From assembly GCA_031278675.1 (NCBI GenBank), contig JAITJY010000082.1:1-32209 (forward strand): a DNA stretch of 32,209 bases, read 5' to 3'. This DNA comes from Bifidobacteriaceae bacterium. Its GTDB lineage: Bacteria; Actinomycetota; Actinomycetes; Actinomycetales; WQXJ01. The translations under genes and the position numbers were made by a program. Below the pieces are notes generated by a model. That model made no database searches. It was not told the origin of the DNA and worked only from the letters and a program-made list of their open reading frames with translations. Positions 18,999 through 27,333 of the stretch are shown here, in pieces; position 1 is the first letter of the stretch; each line of letters opens with the position of its first letter.

Positions 18999-19478
18999 GT
19001 GTTCGCCCACCCCCAGTTCGCCGCGCCCGCGCCGCAGCTACCGCCTCCCCTCCCGCCCAAGGCCCGCAGGCGGCGCGTCCCGATCGCGATTGCCGCCATC
19101 ATCGCAGTGGTCGCAGCGACGGTCGGTGGGTTTCTGATCTGGCGCTCGGGCAGCGGCGACCTGGTCGAGTACTGCGCCGCGCACAAGAGGGGCGTCGACC
19201 GTCCCGGTATCACCTTGTTCGATAAGCAAGCCCTTGAGGAACTCATGGCCGCCGCGCCCAGAGAACTGAGGGGAGACTTCAAGGCTTTGCGCGCGTTCGT
19301 CGAGGAAGAACCCGATTTGGTTGCCCTCATCGAGGCGGCTGACACGCTGACCGAATCCGAGAAGGCGGCCGCGAATAAACTCCTAGACGACGCCAACAAG
19401 AAATACGGCCAGACGGAAGCGATGACGCGCATCGCGTACCACATCGTCGATACCTGCAAAGACGGCAAACCGAAGTGA
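18999..19478 (+). CDS. Hypothetical single-pass membrane protein, likely frameshifted
   Basis: The 159-residue ORF opens with a Pro-rich stretch and an Arg/Lys stop-transfer KARRRR, followed by one membrane helix (VPIAIAAIIAVVAATVGGFLIW) and an outward domain of about 110 residues rich in charged helices (YCAAHKRG...; ...TESEKAAANKLLDDANKKYG; ...VDTCKDGKPK), with two cysteines (YC and TC) that could pair. GTG 18999 has no good ribosome site; the better start is GTG 18892 one frame over. No family recognised. It is alone on the plus strand between rpoB and pilC, which read the other way. Confidence 0.65.
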   Translation: MFAHPQFAAPAPQLPPPLPPKARRRRVPIAIAAIIAVVAATVGGFLIWRSGSGDLVEYCAAHKRGVDRPGITLFDKQALEELMAAAPRELRGDFKALRAFVEEEPDLVALIEAADTLTESEKAAANKLLDDANKKYGQTEAMTRIAYHIVDTCKDGKPK

Positions 19479-19838
19479 CCCTCAGGTGCGCGCCACCTCA
19501 AGTCCCGCCGGCCAGGGCCCCCGGCCCGTCGCTCCGCACGGGACCGCCGCCCCTGGCCGAACCCGGCGAACCGGCAGACCCGGGTTCAATCTCTTCTCCG
19601 CGCAAGTCGTTGCGGCTCGCGCTGGTTGATTCCGTAGTGCCGGGAATGCCGCTCCCAGCGACTTTCAAGTCGCCATCAACTGTTTGACATCCGCAGGGGT
19701 CCACACTGTCCCGTCGTCGAACCTGAACTCCCCTTTTTCGTCACATCGACAGGGACCGTCAGCATGTGTCGCCAACGCCCCAGGGGCGCATGCTTTGACC
19801 CCCGGGAGCCCCTTGACCTGGCTCGGCCGACTGAAGGG
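19479..19838. other. Intergenic region between pilC and the membrane protein gene
   Basis: This is the meeting point of convergent genes. It contains CGGCCAGGG (19509-19517) with its exact complement CCCTGGCCG (19551-19559), then AACCCGG (19560-19566) with CCGGGTT (19580-19586), possible weak terminators for the plus gene; and GCGACTT-TC-AAGTCGC (19658-19673). On the minus strand the pilC frame reopens after its stop for 57 codons (to TGA 19665-19667) without an ATG or GTG start. No tRNA or complete gene was found. Confidence 0.5.
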
Positions 19839-21053
19839 TTACTCTACTGCGGTGGAGAGCTGGAAGATCGGGAAGTAGAGGCAGATCAGGATGCCGCCGA
19901 CGATCGAGCCGACAAAGACGATCAGGATCGGCTCAATGATCGAAGTGATCGAAGCGGTAGCATTCTGGACTTCGTCATCATAGAACTCGGCGACCTTTTC
20001 CAGCATGGAGTCCAAAGCGCCGGCGTCCTCACCGACGGAGACCATCCGCGAGATCATAGGGCCGAAGATCGGCTCCTCACTGATGGCCTTACCCAACGCG
20101 CTACCCCTTGTCACCTGCTGTTTCACTCGCTCAACAGCTTGGGTGACCACAATGTTGCCCGAGGTCTCACCCACAATATCGAGGGTCTGGACAATCGGGA
20201 CGCCCACCCGCGACATGGTCGCGATAGACCGCGACAAGCGCGCCAGGGAGACCTTCAACATCAAGCCGCCAACCAGGGGTATCTTCAGCTTGATCGGGTC
20301 GACCTTCTCGCGCACAGCCAGATCGTTGCGGTGGTTGGCCCACCACCAGCCACAAAAGGCCACCACAAGCGCCAGCGGCAGGCCACCGATCTTGAGGAAG
20401 TTCGACAGGCTGACCAGGATCTGGGTCGGCAAGGGCAACTCCTTGCCCAAGTCACTGAAGATCCCCTCGAAGATGGGGACAATGAACAGGAGCATGGCGA
20501 TGACAACAAAAAACGCGAAGATCAGCACCACCGCCGGGTAAACCATGGCCGCCTTGATGGCGCGCCGCAGGCGCAACTCGCCCTCTAGCTGTTCAGCCAC
20601 AGATGACAGGACCGCGTCGAGGTAACCGCCGGCCTCGCCCGCCCGGACCATCGCCAAGATGACGGGCGAAAACATCTTGGGATGCTTCGCCAAGGCATCC
20701 GCCAAGGTCCAACCAGTCTCAATATCCCCGGCCACCTCGCGGAGCACCTTTTGCAGCGCCAGAGAAGACGACTGATCAGCGATTGCCGTAATGGACTGGA
20801 GCAAGGACAGCCCGGCGTTGACCATGGTGGCCAACTGGCGAATCATCACCGCCACGTCCTTCGGCTTAGCGCGGCTGCCGCCAATGTTGATGTCCCTTTG
20901 GAGCAGACTGGTAGGGGCTTCCCGGATATCGATTGGGGTCAGCCCGGATTCGCGCAGGTGACGCGCCACGGTCTGGGCATCGGGGCCGTCAACCTTACCG
21001 CTCTGGGTAGCACCGCCGGCTATGACGGTGTATTCGAAGGTCTTGGTCGCCAC
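19839..21053 (-). CDS. pilC: Type IV pilus inner-membrane platform protein
   Basis: PilC is the inner-membrane platform on which the PilB and PilT motors act. The 404-residue protein has two T2SF domains. The first (about 70-190) has RQLATMVNAGLSLLQSI, GEAGGYLDAVLSSVAEQLE and a membrane helix. The second (about 270-400) has SLARLSRSIATMSRVGVPIV, VGEDAGALDSMLEKVAEFYD and a final helix ending ILICLYFPIFQLSTAVE. Start is GTG 21053, with GAGG upstream, six bases after the pilT stop. It is the last gene of the train. A type II secretion GspF role is possible, but adjacent pilT argues for a retractile pilus. Confidence 0.93.
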   Translation of the reverse strand: MATKTFEYTVIAGGATQSGKVDGPDAQTVARHLRESGLTPIDIREAPTSLLQRDINIGGSRAKPKDVAVMIRQLATMVNAGLSLLQSITAIADQSSSLALQKVLREVAGDIETGWTLADALAKHPKMFSPVILAMVRAGEAGGYLDAVLSSVAEQLEGELRLRRAIKAAMVYPAVVLIFAFFVVIAMLLFIVPIFEGIFSDLGKELPLPTQILVSLSNFLKIGGLPLALVVAFCGWWWANHRNDLAVREKVDPIKLKIPLVGGLMLKVSLARLSRSIATMSRVGVPIVQTLDIVGETSGNIVVTQAVERVKQQVTRGSALGKAISEEPIFGPMISRMVSVGEDAGALDSMLEKVAEFYDDEVQNATASITSIIEPILIVFVGSIVGGILICLYFPIFQLSTAVE

Positions 21054-21059
21054 TGGACC

Positions 21060-22211
21060 TCACATCCTTCCAAAGGGGTTGTTCAACCCCGAAACCCCCT
21101 GCTGTACCCGCGCGGACCGGCCCAGCATGCGGGCAAACTCATCCGGCTGACGTGAGGTTTCGAGGCCTTCTTCGAAGGTGATGTCACCCTTGCGGACCAG
21201 TTCGGCCAGCGACTGGTCCAGCGTGTGCATGCCTTCTTCGCTCCCGGTGTGCAGCGCCGAATAGATCTGGTGGATCTTGTTCTCGCGGATCATGGCACGG
21301 ATGGCTGGGGTGGCCCGCATCAATTCGGTGGCCACCACCCGTCCCTTGCCATCGGCGCGGCGGCACAACGTCTGCGACAAGACGGCCTGGAGGGTGATCG
21401 CCAGTTGCGAACGAATCTGGTCTTGGTGGTTCGCGTCGAACTGATCCACCAGACGGTTGATCGATTGAGCGACACCCTGGGTATGAAGCGTGGCGAACAC
21501 CAGGTGGCCCGTCTCAGCGGCCCGCAGGGCGGTCTCCATGGTCTCCCTGTCGCGCAGCTCGCCCACCAAGATGATGTCCGGGTCTTGCCGCAAGGCGTGC
21601 TTCAAGGCTTCCGCAAACGTCAAAGTGTCGACGCCGATCTCGCGTTGCGCTACCAAGCAACGGTTCGAGTTGTGCTGGAACTCGATCGGGTCCTCAATGG
21701 TCAGCACGTGGCCAGACCGCGTCCGGTTGGCCAAGTCAATGATGGCTGCCAAGGTAGTGGACTTCCCGCTGCCGGTGGGCCCGCAGACCAGGACCAGGCC
21801 ACGCGGCAAACCCGCGAAGGTCTTGACCGCCCCCGGGATCCGGAGTTCATCAAGCGACCTGATCACGTCCGGGATCACTCGGAATGCGGCCGCAATAGAT
21901 CCGCGGTCCCAGTACAGGTTGGCGCGGAACATGCGCCCGGACGGGACCTGGCAGGAATAATCCAGTTCCAAGGTTTCGTCGAACTTCTGGCGCTGCGTGC
22001 GCGTCAGCATGCCGACGAGCTGCTCATAGAGCACCTCCTCGCCCGGCGCGGTGAAACCCGGCAACGGCGACAGTTGTCCTGACAACCGGACAATAGGCGG
22101 CAGCAGGGCCGTCAAGTGCAGGTCAGACGCCCCCAGCGCGGCTGATTCCTCTAAGGCCTGGACCAGATCCAGGGTTGTGTCTTCGCCATAGGCGTTCGGT
22201 GCAGCGCTCAT
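21060..22211 (-). CDS. pilT: Type IV pilus retraction ATPase
   Basis: PilT powers pilus retraction, the force stroke of twitching motility and DNA uptake. The 383-residue protein has the PAS-like N-terminal domain, Walker A GPTGSGKS (144-151), Asp box TIEDPIEF (171-178), Walker B DIILVGELRD (212-221), His box GHLVFATLHT (235-244), and the PilT-specific AIRAMIRENKIHQIYSAL (303-320), which distinguishes it from PilB/GspE. No zinc-binding Cys cluster, as expected. The ATG overlaps the pilB stop (ATGA). Confidence 0.95.
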   Translation of the reverse strand: MSAAPNAYGEDTTLDLVQALEESAALGASDLHLTALLPPIVRLSGQLSPLPGFTAPGEEVLYEQLVGMLTRTQRQKFDETLELDYSCQVPSGRMFRANLYWDRGSIAAAFRVIPDVIRSLDELRIPGAVKTFAGLPRGLVLVCGPTGSGKSTTLAAIIDLANRTRSGHVLTIEDPIEFQHNSNRCLVAQREIGVDTLTFAEALKHALRQDPDIILVGELRDRETMETALRAAETGHLVFATLHTQGVAQSINRLVDQFDANHQDQIRSQLAITLQAVLSQTLCRRADGKGRVVATELMRATPAIRAMIRENKIHQIYSALHTGSEEGMHTLDQSLAELVRKGDITFEEGLETSRQPDEFARMLGRSARVQQGVSGLNNPFGRM

Positions 22212-23887
22212 GCGACCACCCTCAACAGTTCTTCGATCGAGGTTTGACCTTGGGCCACTTTGGCCCAGCCATCTTGACGCAGCGTGATCATGCCTTGTTC
22301 ACGCGCTAATTCGCCTAACTCGCGGGTCGACTTCCGCAGAGCGGTCAGGTGTTCCAATTCCTTGCTTACCGTCATCACTTCGTGGACCGCCATCCGGCCC
22401 TTGAATCCGGTCTTGGCGCAAGTTGAGCAGCCAACCGGGCGGTAGAGCTGCGGCGGGGGCGGCTCACGGAAAATCCAGTCGGCCAGCATCATCTCGGTTT
22501 CGACTTCGCTCGGCGCATACGGCTCCCGGCAGCGTTCACACAGGCGCCGCGCAAGCCGCTGGGCCACCACACAGTCCAGCGCCGAGGCCACCAAGAACGG
22601 CTCGATCCCCATCTCGGTGAGGCGAGTGACGGCCGATGGCGCGTCATTCGTGTGCAGCGTCGACAAGACCAAGTGGCCGGTCAAGGCCGCTTCGACCGCG
22701 ATCTGGGCCGTTTCGCCGTCACGGATCTCGCCGACCAGGACCACGTCCGGGTCAGCCCGCAAAATGGACCGGAGCGCGGCCGCAAAAGTCAGGCCAGCCT
22801 TCGGGTTGACCTGAATCTGGTTGATCCCGCTCATGCGGTATTCCACCGGGTCCTCGATCGTAATCACGTTGACCTCAGGGCGGGCAATCTCACGGAGCGT
22901 GGCGTACAACGTAGTGGACTTGCCGCTACCAGTGGGGCCCGTCGCCAGAATCATGCCGTACGGCTTGCTATAGGACTCCTTATAGCGTTCGAAGGAAACC
23001 TCAGAGAAGGACAGTTTACGCAGGTCAACCTGCACGGCCGCAGTGTTCAAAATACGCATGACGACCTTTTCGCCCCACACCGTGGGGAGTGTCGCCACCC
23101 GCAGATCCACATCATTACCTTCCACATTGACCGAAATACGGCCATCTTGCGGTTTGCGCCGTTCCGCAATGTCGATGTCAGCCATGATCTTAATCCGCGA
23201 AATGACCTGCGACTGGATCGACTTAGGCGCAGACTGCATCTCATGCAACACGCCATCAATCCGGTAACGCACCCGGACATCTAGTTCTTCCGGCTCCAAG
23301 TGAATATCGGAGCAGCCGTCATGGATCGCCTGCGAGATCAACAAGTGAACCCACCGGACCACCGGCGAATCCTCCTGGATCACATCCGCGATCGTGACCG
23401 TCCCCTGGCGCTCCTCCTCACGGACCGACGAATCCAGCGACTGCCCAATCGAGTCGATCTCCGAATCAGACCGGATATAACGCGTGATCGACCGTTCCAA
23501 GGCACCGCGTTCGGCCACGGCCGGGATCACCTGGGCCCGCAGATAAGACCGCAGATCATCAATCGCCACAATGTTGCCCGGCTCCGCCATCGCCACCACG
23601 ACCGAGTCGCCCTCCCGCGAAACGGGCAACAGCAAGTGCCGTCGGCACACCGCACCTGGCACCGCACCGGCCACCCGCTGGTCAACCGGGAAGTCATCCA
23701 GGTCAATGAACCGCAGCCCGGCCGCTTCGGCCAGGACCGGAATCAGGTCTTCTTCGCGCAGCGCGCCGCTGGTGACAAGGGCTTGGCCCAGCGTGACACC
23801 TTCGAGTTCCTGAGTGCGGGTGGCCTCAGCCAACTGGTCATGAGAAACCAGGCCGCGCGACAGCAGGGTCTGTTCCAGAGCGGTCAT
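22208..23887 (-). CDS. pilB: Type IV pilus extension ATPase
   Basis: PilB powers pilin assembly. The 559-residue protein has an N-terminal MshEN-type domain (about 1-145; this fold binds cyclic-di-GMP in some relatives), Walker A GPTGSGKS (317-324), Asp box TIEDPVEY (343-350), Walker B VVLVGEIRD (382-390), His box GHLVLSTLHT (404-413), and a four-Cys zinc site, CERC (450-453) and CSTC (487-490). The start ATG overlaps the stop of the PAS gene (ATGA) and the gene is followed directly by pilT. GspE of type II secretion is less likely given pilT next door. Confidence 0.95.
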   Translation of the reverse strand: MTALEQTLLSRGLVSHDQLAEATRTQELEGVTLGQALVTSGALREEDLIPVLAEAAGLRFIDLDDFPVDQRVAGAVPGAVCRRHLLLPVSREGDSVVVAMAEPGNIVAIDDLRSYLRAQVIPAVAERGALERSITRYIRSDSEIDSIGQSLDSSVREEERQGTVTIADVIQEDSPVVRWVHLLISQAIHDGCSDIHLEPEELDVRVRYRIDGVLHEMQSAPKSIQSQVISRIKIMADIDIAERRKPQDGRISVNVEGNDVDLRVATLPTVWGEKVVMRILNTAAVQVDLRKLSFSEVSFERYKESYSKPYGMILATGPTGSGKSTTLYATLREIARPEVNVITIEDPVEYRMSGINQIQVNPKAGLTFAAALRSILRADPDVVLVGEIRDGETAQIAVEAALTGHLVLSTLHTNDAPSAVTRLTEMGIEPFLVASALDCVVAQRLARRLCERCREPYAPSEVETEMMLADWIFREPPPPQLYRPVGCSTCAKTGFKGRMAVHEVMTVSKELEHLTALRKSTRELGELAREQGMITLRQDGWAKVAQGQTSIEELLRVVA

Positions 23888-25305
23888 CGCACTCCCCTCG
23901 GCATGGCGAGGCCCAGAGACTTGAACACCGCCTGTGTGTGCTCGTAGTTATCACGGATCAGGTTCCTGGACGCATGGTTGATCCGGCCCAGGATCTCCTC
24001 CATGGGCACCCGGTCAAACGGACGCGCTTCCGCGATACACGCTTTAGCAAGTGAACGCAGCGCGTTCAATTCCTCATGCGACCGGTTGAGTTGCTGATCA
24101 ATCGGCCCAACCAGCGGCCCTAACTGCGCAGACACACCGAAACGCGGCACCTGAATGCGCCACGTGGTCAAGAACTTCTGGAACTGCCCCAAGTGCGCCC
24201 CTGCGGATTCGACCTGGGCGCCCACCTCGTTCAGGACACCTTGGGCCCCTTCCAACCCGGAAGCTACGGCCTCTACGTCATCGGCCAACGCGTAACACAA
24301 CAGCGGAACGTACAACAAGCCCTCCGGCGGCGCGAAACCGTCCAGGTTCTCCAGGGCAAAGTTGATCACCATGTCGTTGTGTAGCTGCGCCAACGCGATC
24401 CTAAAACGCAACTCCATGACGCCGCGCCGGACCTGGGACAAACGATCCGGGAGCGGCGTGATAACACGTTCGGCGCCGGCGCCAACCCGCGTCATCGCGT
24501 TCGCGGTGCTCGCCAGCGTGGGCGCATGGGCGGCCACCTGCTGCGACGCATTCAACGAAACCTGCGTCACCTCCGCCAATGCCGCCACCGTACCGCCAAG
24601 CTGCGCAGACCCGGCCTGCAACGCCTCGGCCAAGTGCTGCAACGAATCGAGGCGGCCCAGCAGATCGCCGATATGCTCATCCAGCGCGACCGCATTGTTC
24701 AAAATATCGGCTATATCGCCGTGCGCCTCCGGCCGGTAAGTCCGGCGCGCAGACAATACCACCCGCGTCTGGGTCTCGGCCGGCAAAGCCGTATACATGA
24801 ACTCGTCATAGGACGGGAAACCGGCCCCGGCCAGCATTTCTGCGAGTGAGGTCAGGCCCGCCGTCGCAATACCGGAGCGGTTGGCACCATGATTCTTCGC
24901 ATTATGCTCAATGGGCAGAGCCTGGCCGTAAAGGCCCGTCGCGGCGTTCCACAGCGGGTCGAACCGAGGCGAGGAACGCACCGACAAAAAGCCGCTGCCC
25001 ATCGGCGTGACAGTCGCGAAGACCTGGTAATCGAAACCGTCCTTGGCCAGATTCTTCACGTACGCGGCGAACGGTTTCCCGCCCAACAACGTGTCCCACA
25101 TGAGCTTGAAAGCGCCACCCGGCATCAATGGATTGCGGATCAGGTTGTGTGGCGCACCCATCAACTCGTCCCGAGGAAAGGCGGACAGCCGCGCAAACAC
25201 AGTGTTGGCCGCTGTGATCACGCCTTTCCGGTCGGTGCAAGAGAAGAAGAGTTCATCCACCCCGACGCGCCGTTCCTGCCCGACGCGGGTTTTGCGGTCA
25301 AGCAT
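23884..25305 (-). CDS. Aer-like PAS sensor protein, pilus/conservon linked
   Basis: The 473-residue protein starts at ATG 25305, overlapping the GTPase stop (ATGCTTGA); the frame is open to 25377 but this start fits the coupling. Residues 15-115 form a PAS domain very like that of the aerotaxis receptor Aer (FAD-binding in Aer): TDRKGVITAANTVFARLS, then APHNLIRNPLMPGGAF (51-66), W70, GKPF, VKNLAKDGFDYQV. The remaining ~350 residues are helical and Ala/Leu-rich with coiled-coil character. There is no HAMP, no methyl-accepting hairpin signature, no kinase and no membrane helix, so it should be a soluble sensor. The C-terminal half was not recognised. It is positioned as a link between the GTPase and the motors. 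Confidence 0.75.
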   Translation of the reverse strand: MLDRKTRVGQERRVGVDELFFSCTDRKGVITAANTVFARLSAFPRDELMGAPHNLIRNPLMPGGAFKLMWDTLLGGKPFAAYVKNLAKDGFDYQVFATVTPMGSGFLSVRSSPRFDPLWNAATGLYGQALPIEHNAKNHGANRSGIATAGLTSLAEMLAGAGFPSYDEFMYTALPAETQTRVVLSARRTYRPEAHGDIADILNNAVALDEHIGDLLGRLDSLQHLAEALQAGSAQLGGTVAALAEVTQVSLNASQQVAAHAPTLASTANAMTRVGAGAERVITPLPDRLSQVRRGVMELRFRIALAQLHNDMVINFALENLDGFAPPEGLLYVPLLCYALADDVEAVASGLEGAQGVLNEVGAQVESAGAHLGQFQKFLTTWRIQVPRFGVSAQLGPLVGPIDQQLNRSHEELNALRSLAKACIAEARPFDRVPMEEILGRINHASRNLIRDNYEHTQAVFKSLGLAMPRGVR

Positions 25306-25903
25306 TGCGCAGCCTATCCATAGCCACGCGGACAACCGCCACCAGGGCCTGTTTGGCCGCTTCTTTCGAGCGGGCATCCGAATACATGATTGGGATGTCA
25401 GACCCTACCGCCAAAGCGTCCCGCACATCTTCCAACGTGTGGCGGGCAATCCCATCGAAACAGTTGATCACAACCACGAACGGGATATTGCGTGATTCAA
25501 AGTAGTCGACCGCAGTGAAACCTTGGTCCAAGCGGTCGGTGTCCACCAGCACCACGGCGCCAATCGCCCCGCGTACCAGGTCATCCCACATGAACAAGAA
25601 CCGTTCCTGGCCGGGGGTGCCGAACAGGTAGAGCCACAAGGATTCGCCCAGGGCAATCCTGCCGAAGTCCATCGCTACGGTAGTGGTGTCTTTTTGCGCG
25701 GCCCGCCGGCCGGCATCGTCCACCCCGAGCGAATGCTCTGTCATATCGGCTTCCGTGTTCAACGGCTCAATGTCAGAGACTGCGCCGATAAACGTGGTTT
25801 TGCCCACAGCGAAGCCGCCCGCCACCACGATCTTGACGACCGTTGGCGGCTTAGGCCTTGTCACGGCGCCCCCTTGGGTCTGTTCATAGCTCGGATATTG
25901 CAT
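25298..25903 (-). CDS. Conservon Ras-like GTPase (CvnD type)
   Basis: The 201-residue small GTPase belongs to the family that ends Streptomyces conservons and is related to MglA. G1 is GGFAVGKT (29-36). G2 lies in KDTTTVAMDFGR (71-82). G3 is FGTPGQERF (94-102), with TPGQ instead of Ras DTAGQ, as in MglA. G4 is the family variant NCFD (147-150) instead of NKxD. Start ATG 25903 overlaps the DUF742 gene by 20 bases; the stop overlaps the PAS gene. It should switch between GDP and GTP forms under roadblock control. A 20-residue tail precedes the domain. Confidence 0.93.
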   Translation of the reverse strand: MQYPSYEQTQGGAVTRPKPPTVVKIVVAGGFAVGKTTFIGAVSDIEPLNTEADMTEHSLGVDDAGRRAAQKDTTTVAMDFGRIALGESLWLYLFGTPGQERFLFMWDDLVRGAIGAVVLVDTDRLDQGFTAVDYFESRNIPFVVVINCFDGIARHTLEDVRDALAVGSDIPIMYSDARSKEAAKQALVAVVRVAMDRLRNA

Positions 25904-26816
25904 TCAGAACACTCTCCAGTAACTCCAGGGTTTGTTCGCGGCTGACGGCTCCACCGTTGTTGATACCACCAGAGCCGGCCACCGTGTCGTGGACCAACAG
26001 CACACCGGATTCGGCTAAATCCGAAACCAGGACCTTGACTACCCCAACCGGCAGTTTTAGGTGGGCGGAAACCTCCGCGACCGTCAAATAGGCCGTAGCG
26101 ATTTGCCGGACAATTGCCAATTCCTCGGGCGAGAGCCCCTTACCTTTTTCGGCCAGCCACTGCTGGTTGGCCACCTCCAAAATTGATTCCAAACGAGTGT
26201 CGGTGGTCGCCTGGGTTCGCCCCCGCGTCACCACGAACGGCCGGACCGAGGAAATGTCCTCTTCCCCGCCCGCACCGCCTTCTGCCGCCCCGTTCGGCTG
26301 CTCCGACCGGCCCGCTCCGCTGCCCCCAGCGGCGCCTCGCACCACGGGTAGGGCTCCCGACGGCGGCTGAGCCGAAGAACGAGCTACCCCTAAGCCCGAT
26401 CCCGACCCGCCAGACTGCCGGCCCCCCGACGCTAAGCCCGCTGACGTCCCGCTCGGCGCGTATGACGCCGGCCGGGAAGTTGGAGCCGGTTCGGCCTGCG
26501 CCCGGACCACCGGACCGGACCCAGAAACCGGTCTGCTTGATTCGTGTTGCGCTGCGAACGCTTCGGCAGTTGGCCCCACCAAGACCGGTTCGGGTGGTGT
26601 GTCGGCGGTGCGCACCGGTCTGCGCCGCTGGACCTGGATTGGGCGGCCGCCGCGTGGCACCACTTGCCGTTTCGCCCCTGGCGGTCCAGCCGGCTCGCCG
26701 GGCGCCGGCACATGGATGTTGGCCGGGTTGGACAGCGAGTCGAAAGACCGTTCAGGCGTGCCGGGTGGACCGGCGGGCCGGGCCCGCACCCGGTTCTGGG
26801 GGATCTCTGGGGTCAC
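25884..26816 (-). CDS. DUF742 protein with Pro-rich N-terminus (CvnC type)
   Basis: The last ~110 residues (from about 197, VRPFVVTRGRTQ...) are the DUF742 winged-helix-like domain: LAIVRQIATAYLTVAEVSAHLKLPVGVVKVLVSDL...GVLLVHDTV, the expected third member of a conservon. The N-terminal ~195 residues are Pro/Gly/Ser/Ala-rich and probably disordered, longer than in most relatives. Start GTG 26816 overlaps the roadblock stop by four bases (GTGA). Family members associate with the kinase-like protein and GTPase at the membrane; their exact role is unsettled. Confidence 0.9.
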   Translation of the reverse strand: MTPEIPQNRVRARPAGPPGTPERSFDSLSNPANIHVPAPGEPAGPPGAKRQVVPRGGRPIQVQRRRPVRTADTPPEPVLVGPTAEAFAAQHESSRPVSGSGPVVRAQAEPAPTSRPASYAPSGTSAGLASGGRQSGGSGSGLGVARSSAQPPSGALPVVRGAAGGSGAGRSEQPNGAAEGGAGGEEDISSVRPFVVTRGRTQATTDTRLESILEVANQQWLAEKGKGLSPEELAIVRQIATAYLTVAEVSAHLKLPVGVVKVLVSDLAESGVLLVHDTVAGSGGINNGGAVSREQTLELLESVLNAISEL

Positions 26817-27268
26817 ATCCCACCTCGCACGGTGCCTGTCGTGGGCAACGAATCACGCATCTGGGCAATTAGGGCTGGCGTGAGGAAGGTTTCGGCGCGG
26901 CCCACCAGGGTCGCCATCTCGTAGCCCACCAGGCCCACATCGGAATCCGGCTCGCACAGCACAGCCAGCACCGATCCGTTCGAGATGGACATGAGCATCA
27001 CGAAGCCTTCCTCGTATTCGATCACGGACTGGCGGTCGCGCCCAATACCCAACTCTCGGCCGGCGCCCCGGGCCAAGGATGACATACCGGAGCAGATCGC
27101 TGCCATGATGTCTCCCACGGTCCTGTCAGCGCCGCCGGACATGGTCATCAGCAAGCCGTCGGCGCTGACTACCACGCCTAGACGGGCGCCTGGGGTGGAG
27201 CGGACGAACGAGTCTAGGAGCCAGGTCAGGTCCTGCCTGTTCTCCCCATGCTGGTAATTGGCGGTCAT
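26813..27268 (-). CDS. Roadblock/LC7 protein (CvnB type)
   Basis: The 151-residue protein starts at ATG 27268 with AAGGAGG upstream. The roadblock core is LTWLLDSFVRSTPGARLGVVVSADGLL..., then DIMAAICSGMSSLARGAGRELG, VIEYEEGFVMLMSISNGSVLAVLCEPDSDVGLVGYEMATLV. Roadblock proteins dimerise and act on small GTPases, as MglB does on MglA. In conservons they are always next to the GTPase. It follows the kinase gene by 65 bases. Confidence 0.94.
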   Translation of the reverse strand: MTANYQHGENRQDLTWLLDSFVRSTPGARLGVVVSADGLLMTMSGGADRTVGDIMAAICSGMSSLARGAGRELGIGRDRQSVIEYEEGFVMLMSISNGSVLAVLCEPDSDVGLVGYEMATLVGRAETFLTPALIAQMRDSLPTTGTVRGGM

Positions 27269-27333
27269 CTGAGTCCTCCTTGGATGCGTGAGCAGTGTGT
27301 CCCTTGCGGCGTTGCGGGAGTGTATTTCACGTC

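Noticed and set aside
19560-19600. tRNA-like GGGTTCAATC near a CCCGG
   Set aside because: The T-stem partner and the anticodon and acceptor arms cannot be formed.
23884-25305. Methyl-accepting chemotaxis protein
   Set aside because: The PAS domain is Aer-like, but the conserved signalling hairpin, HAMP and membrane segments are absent.
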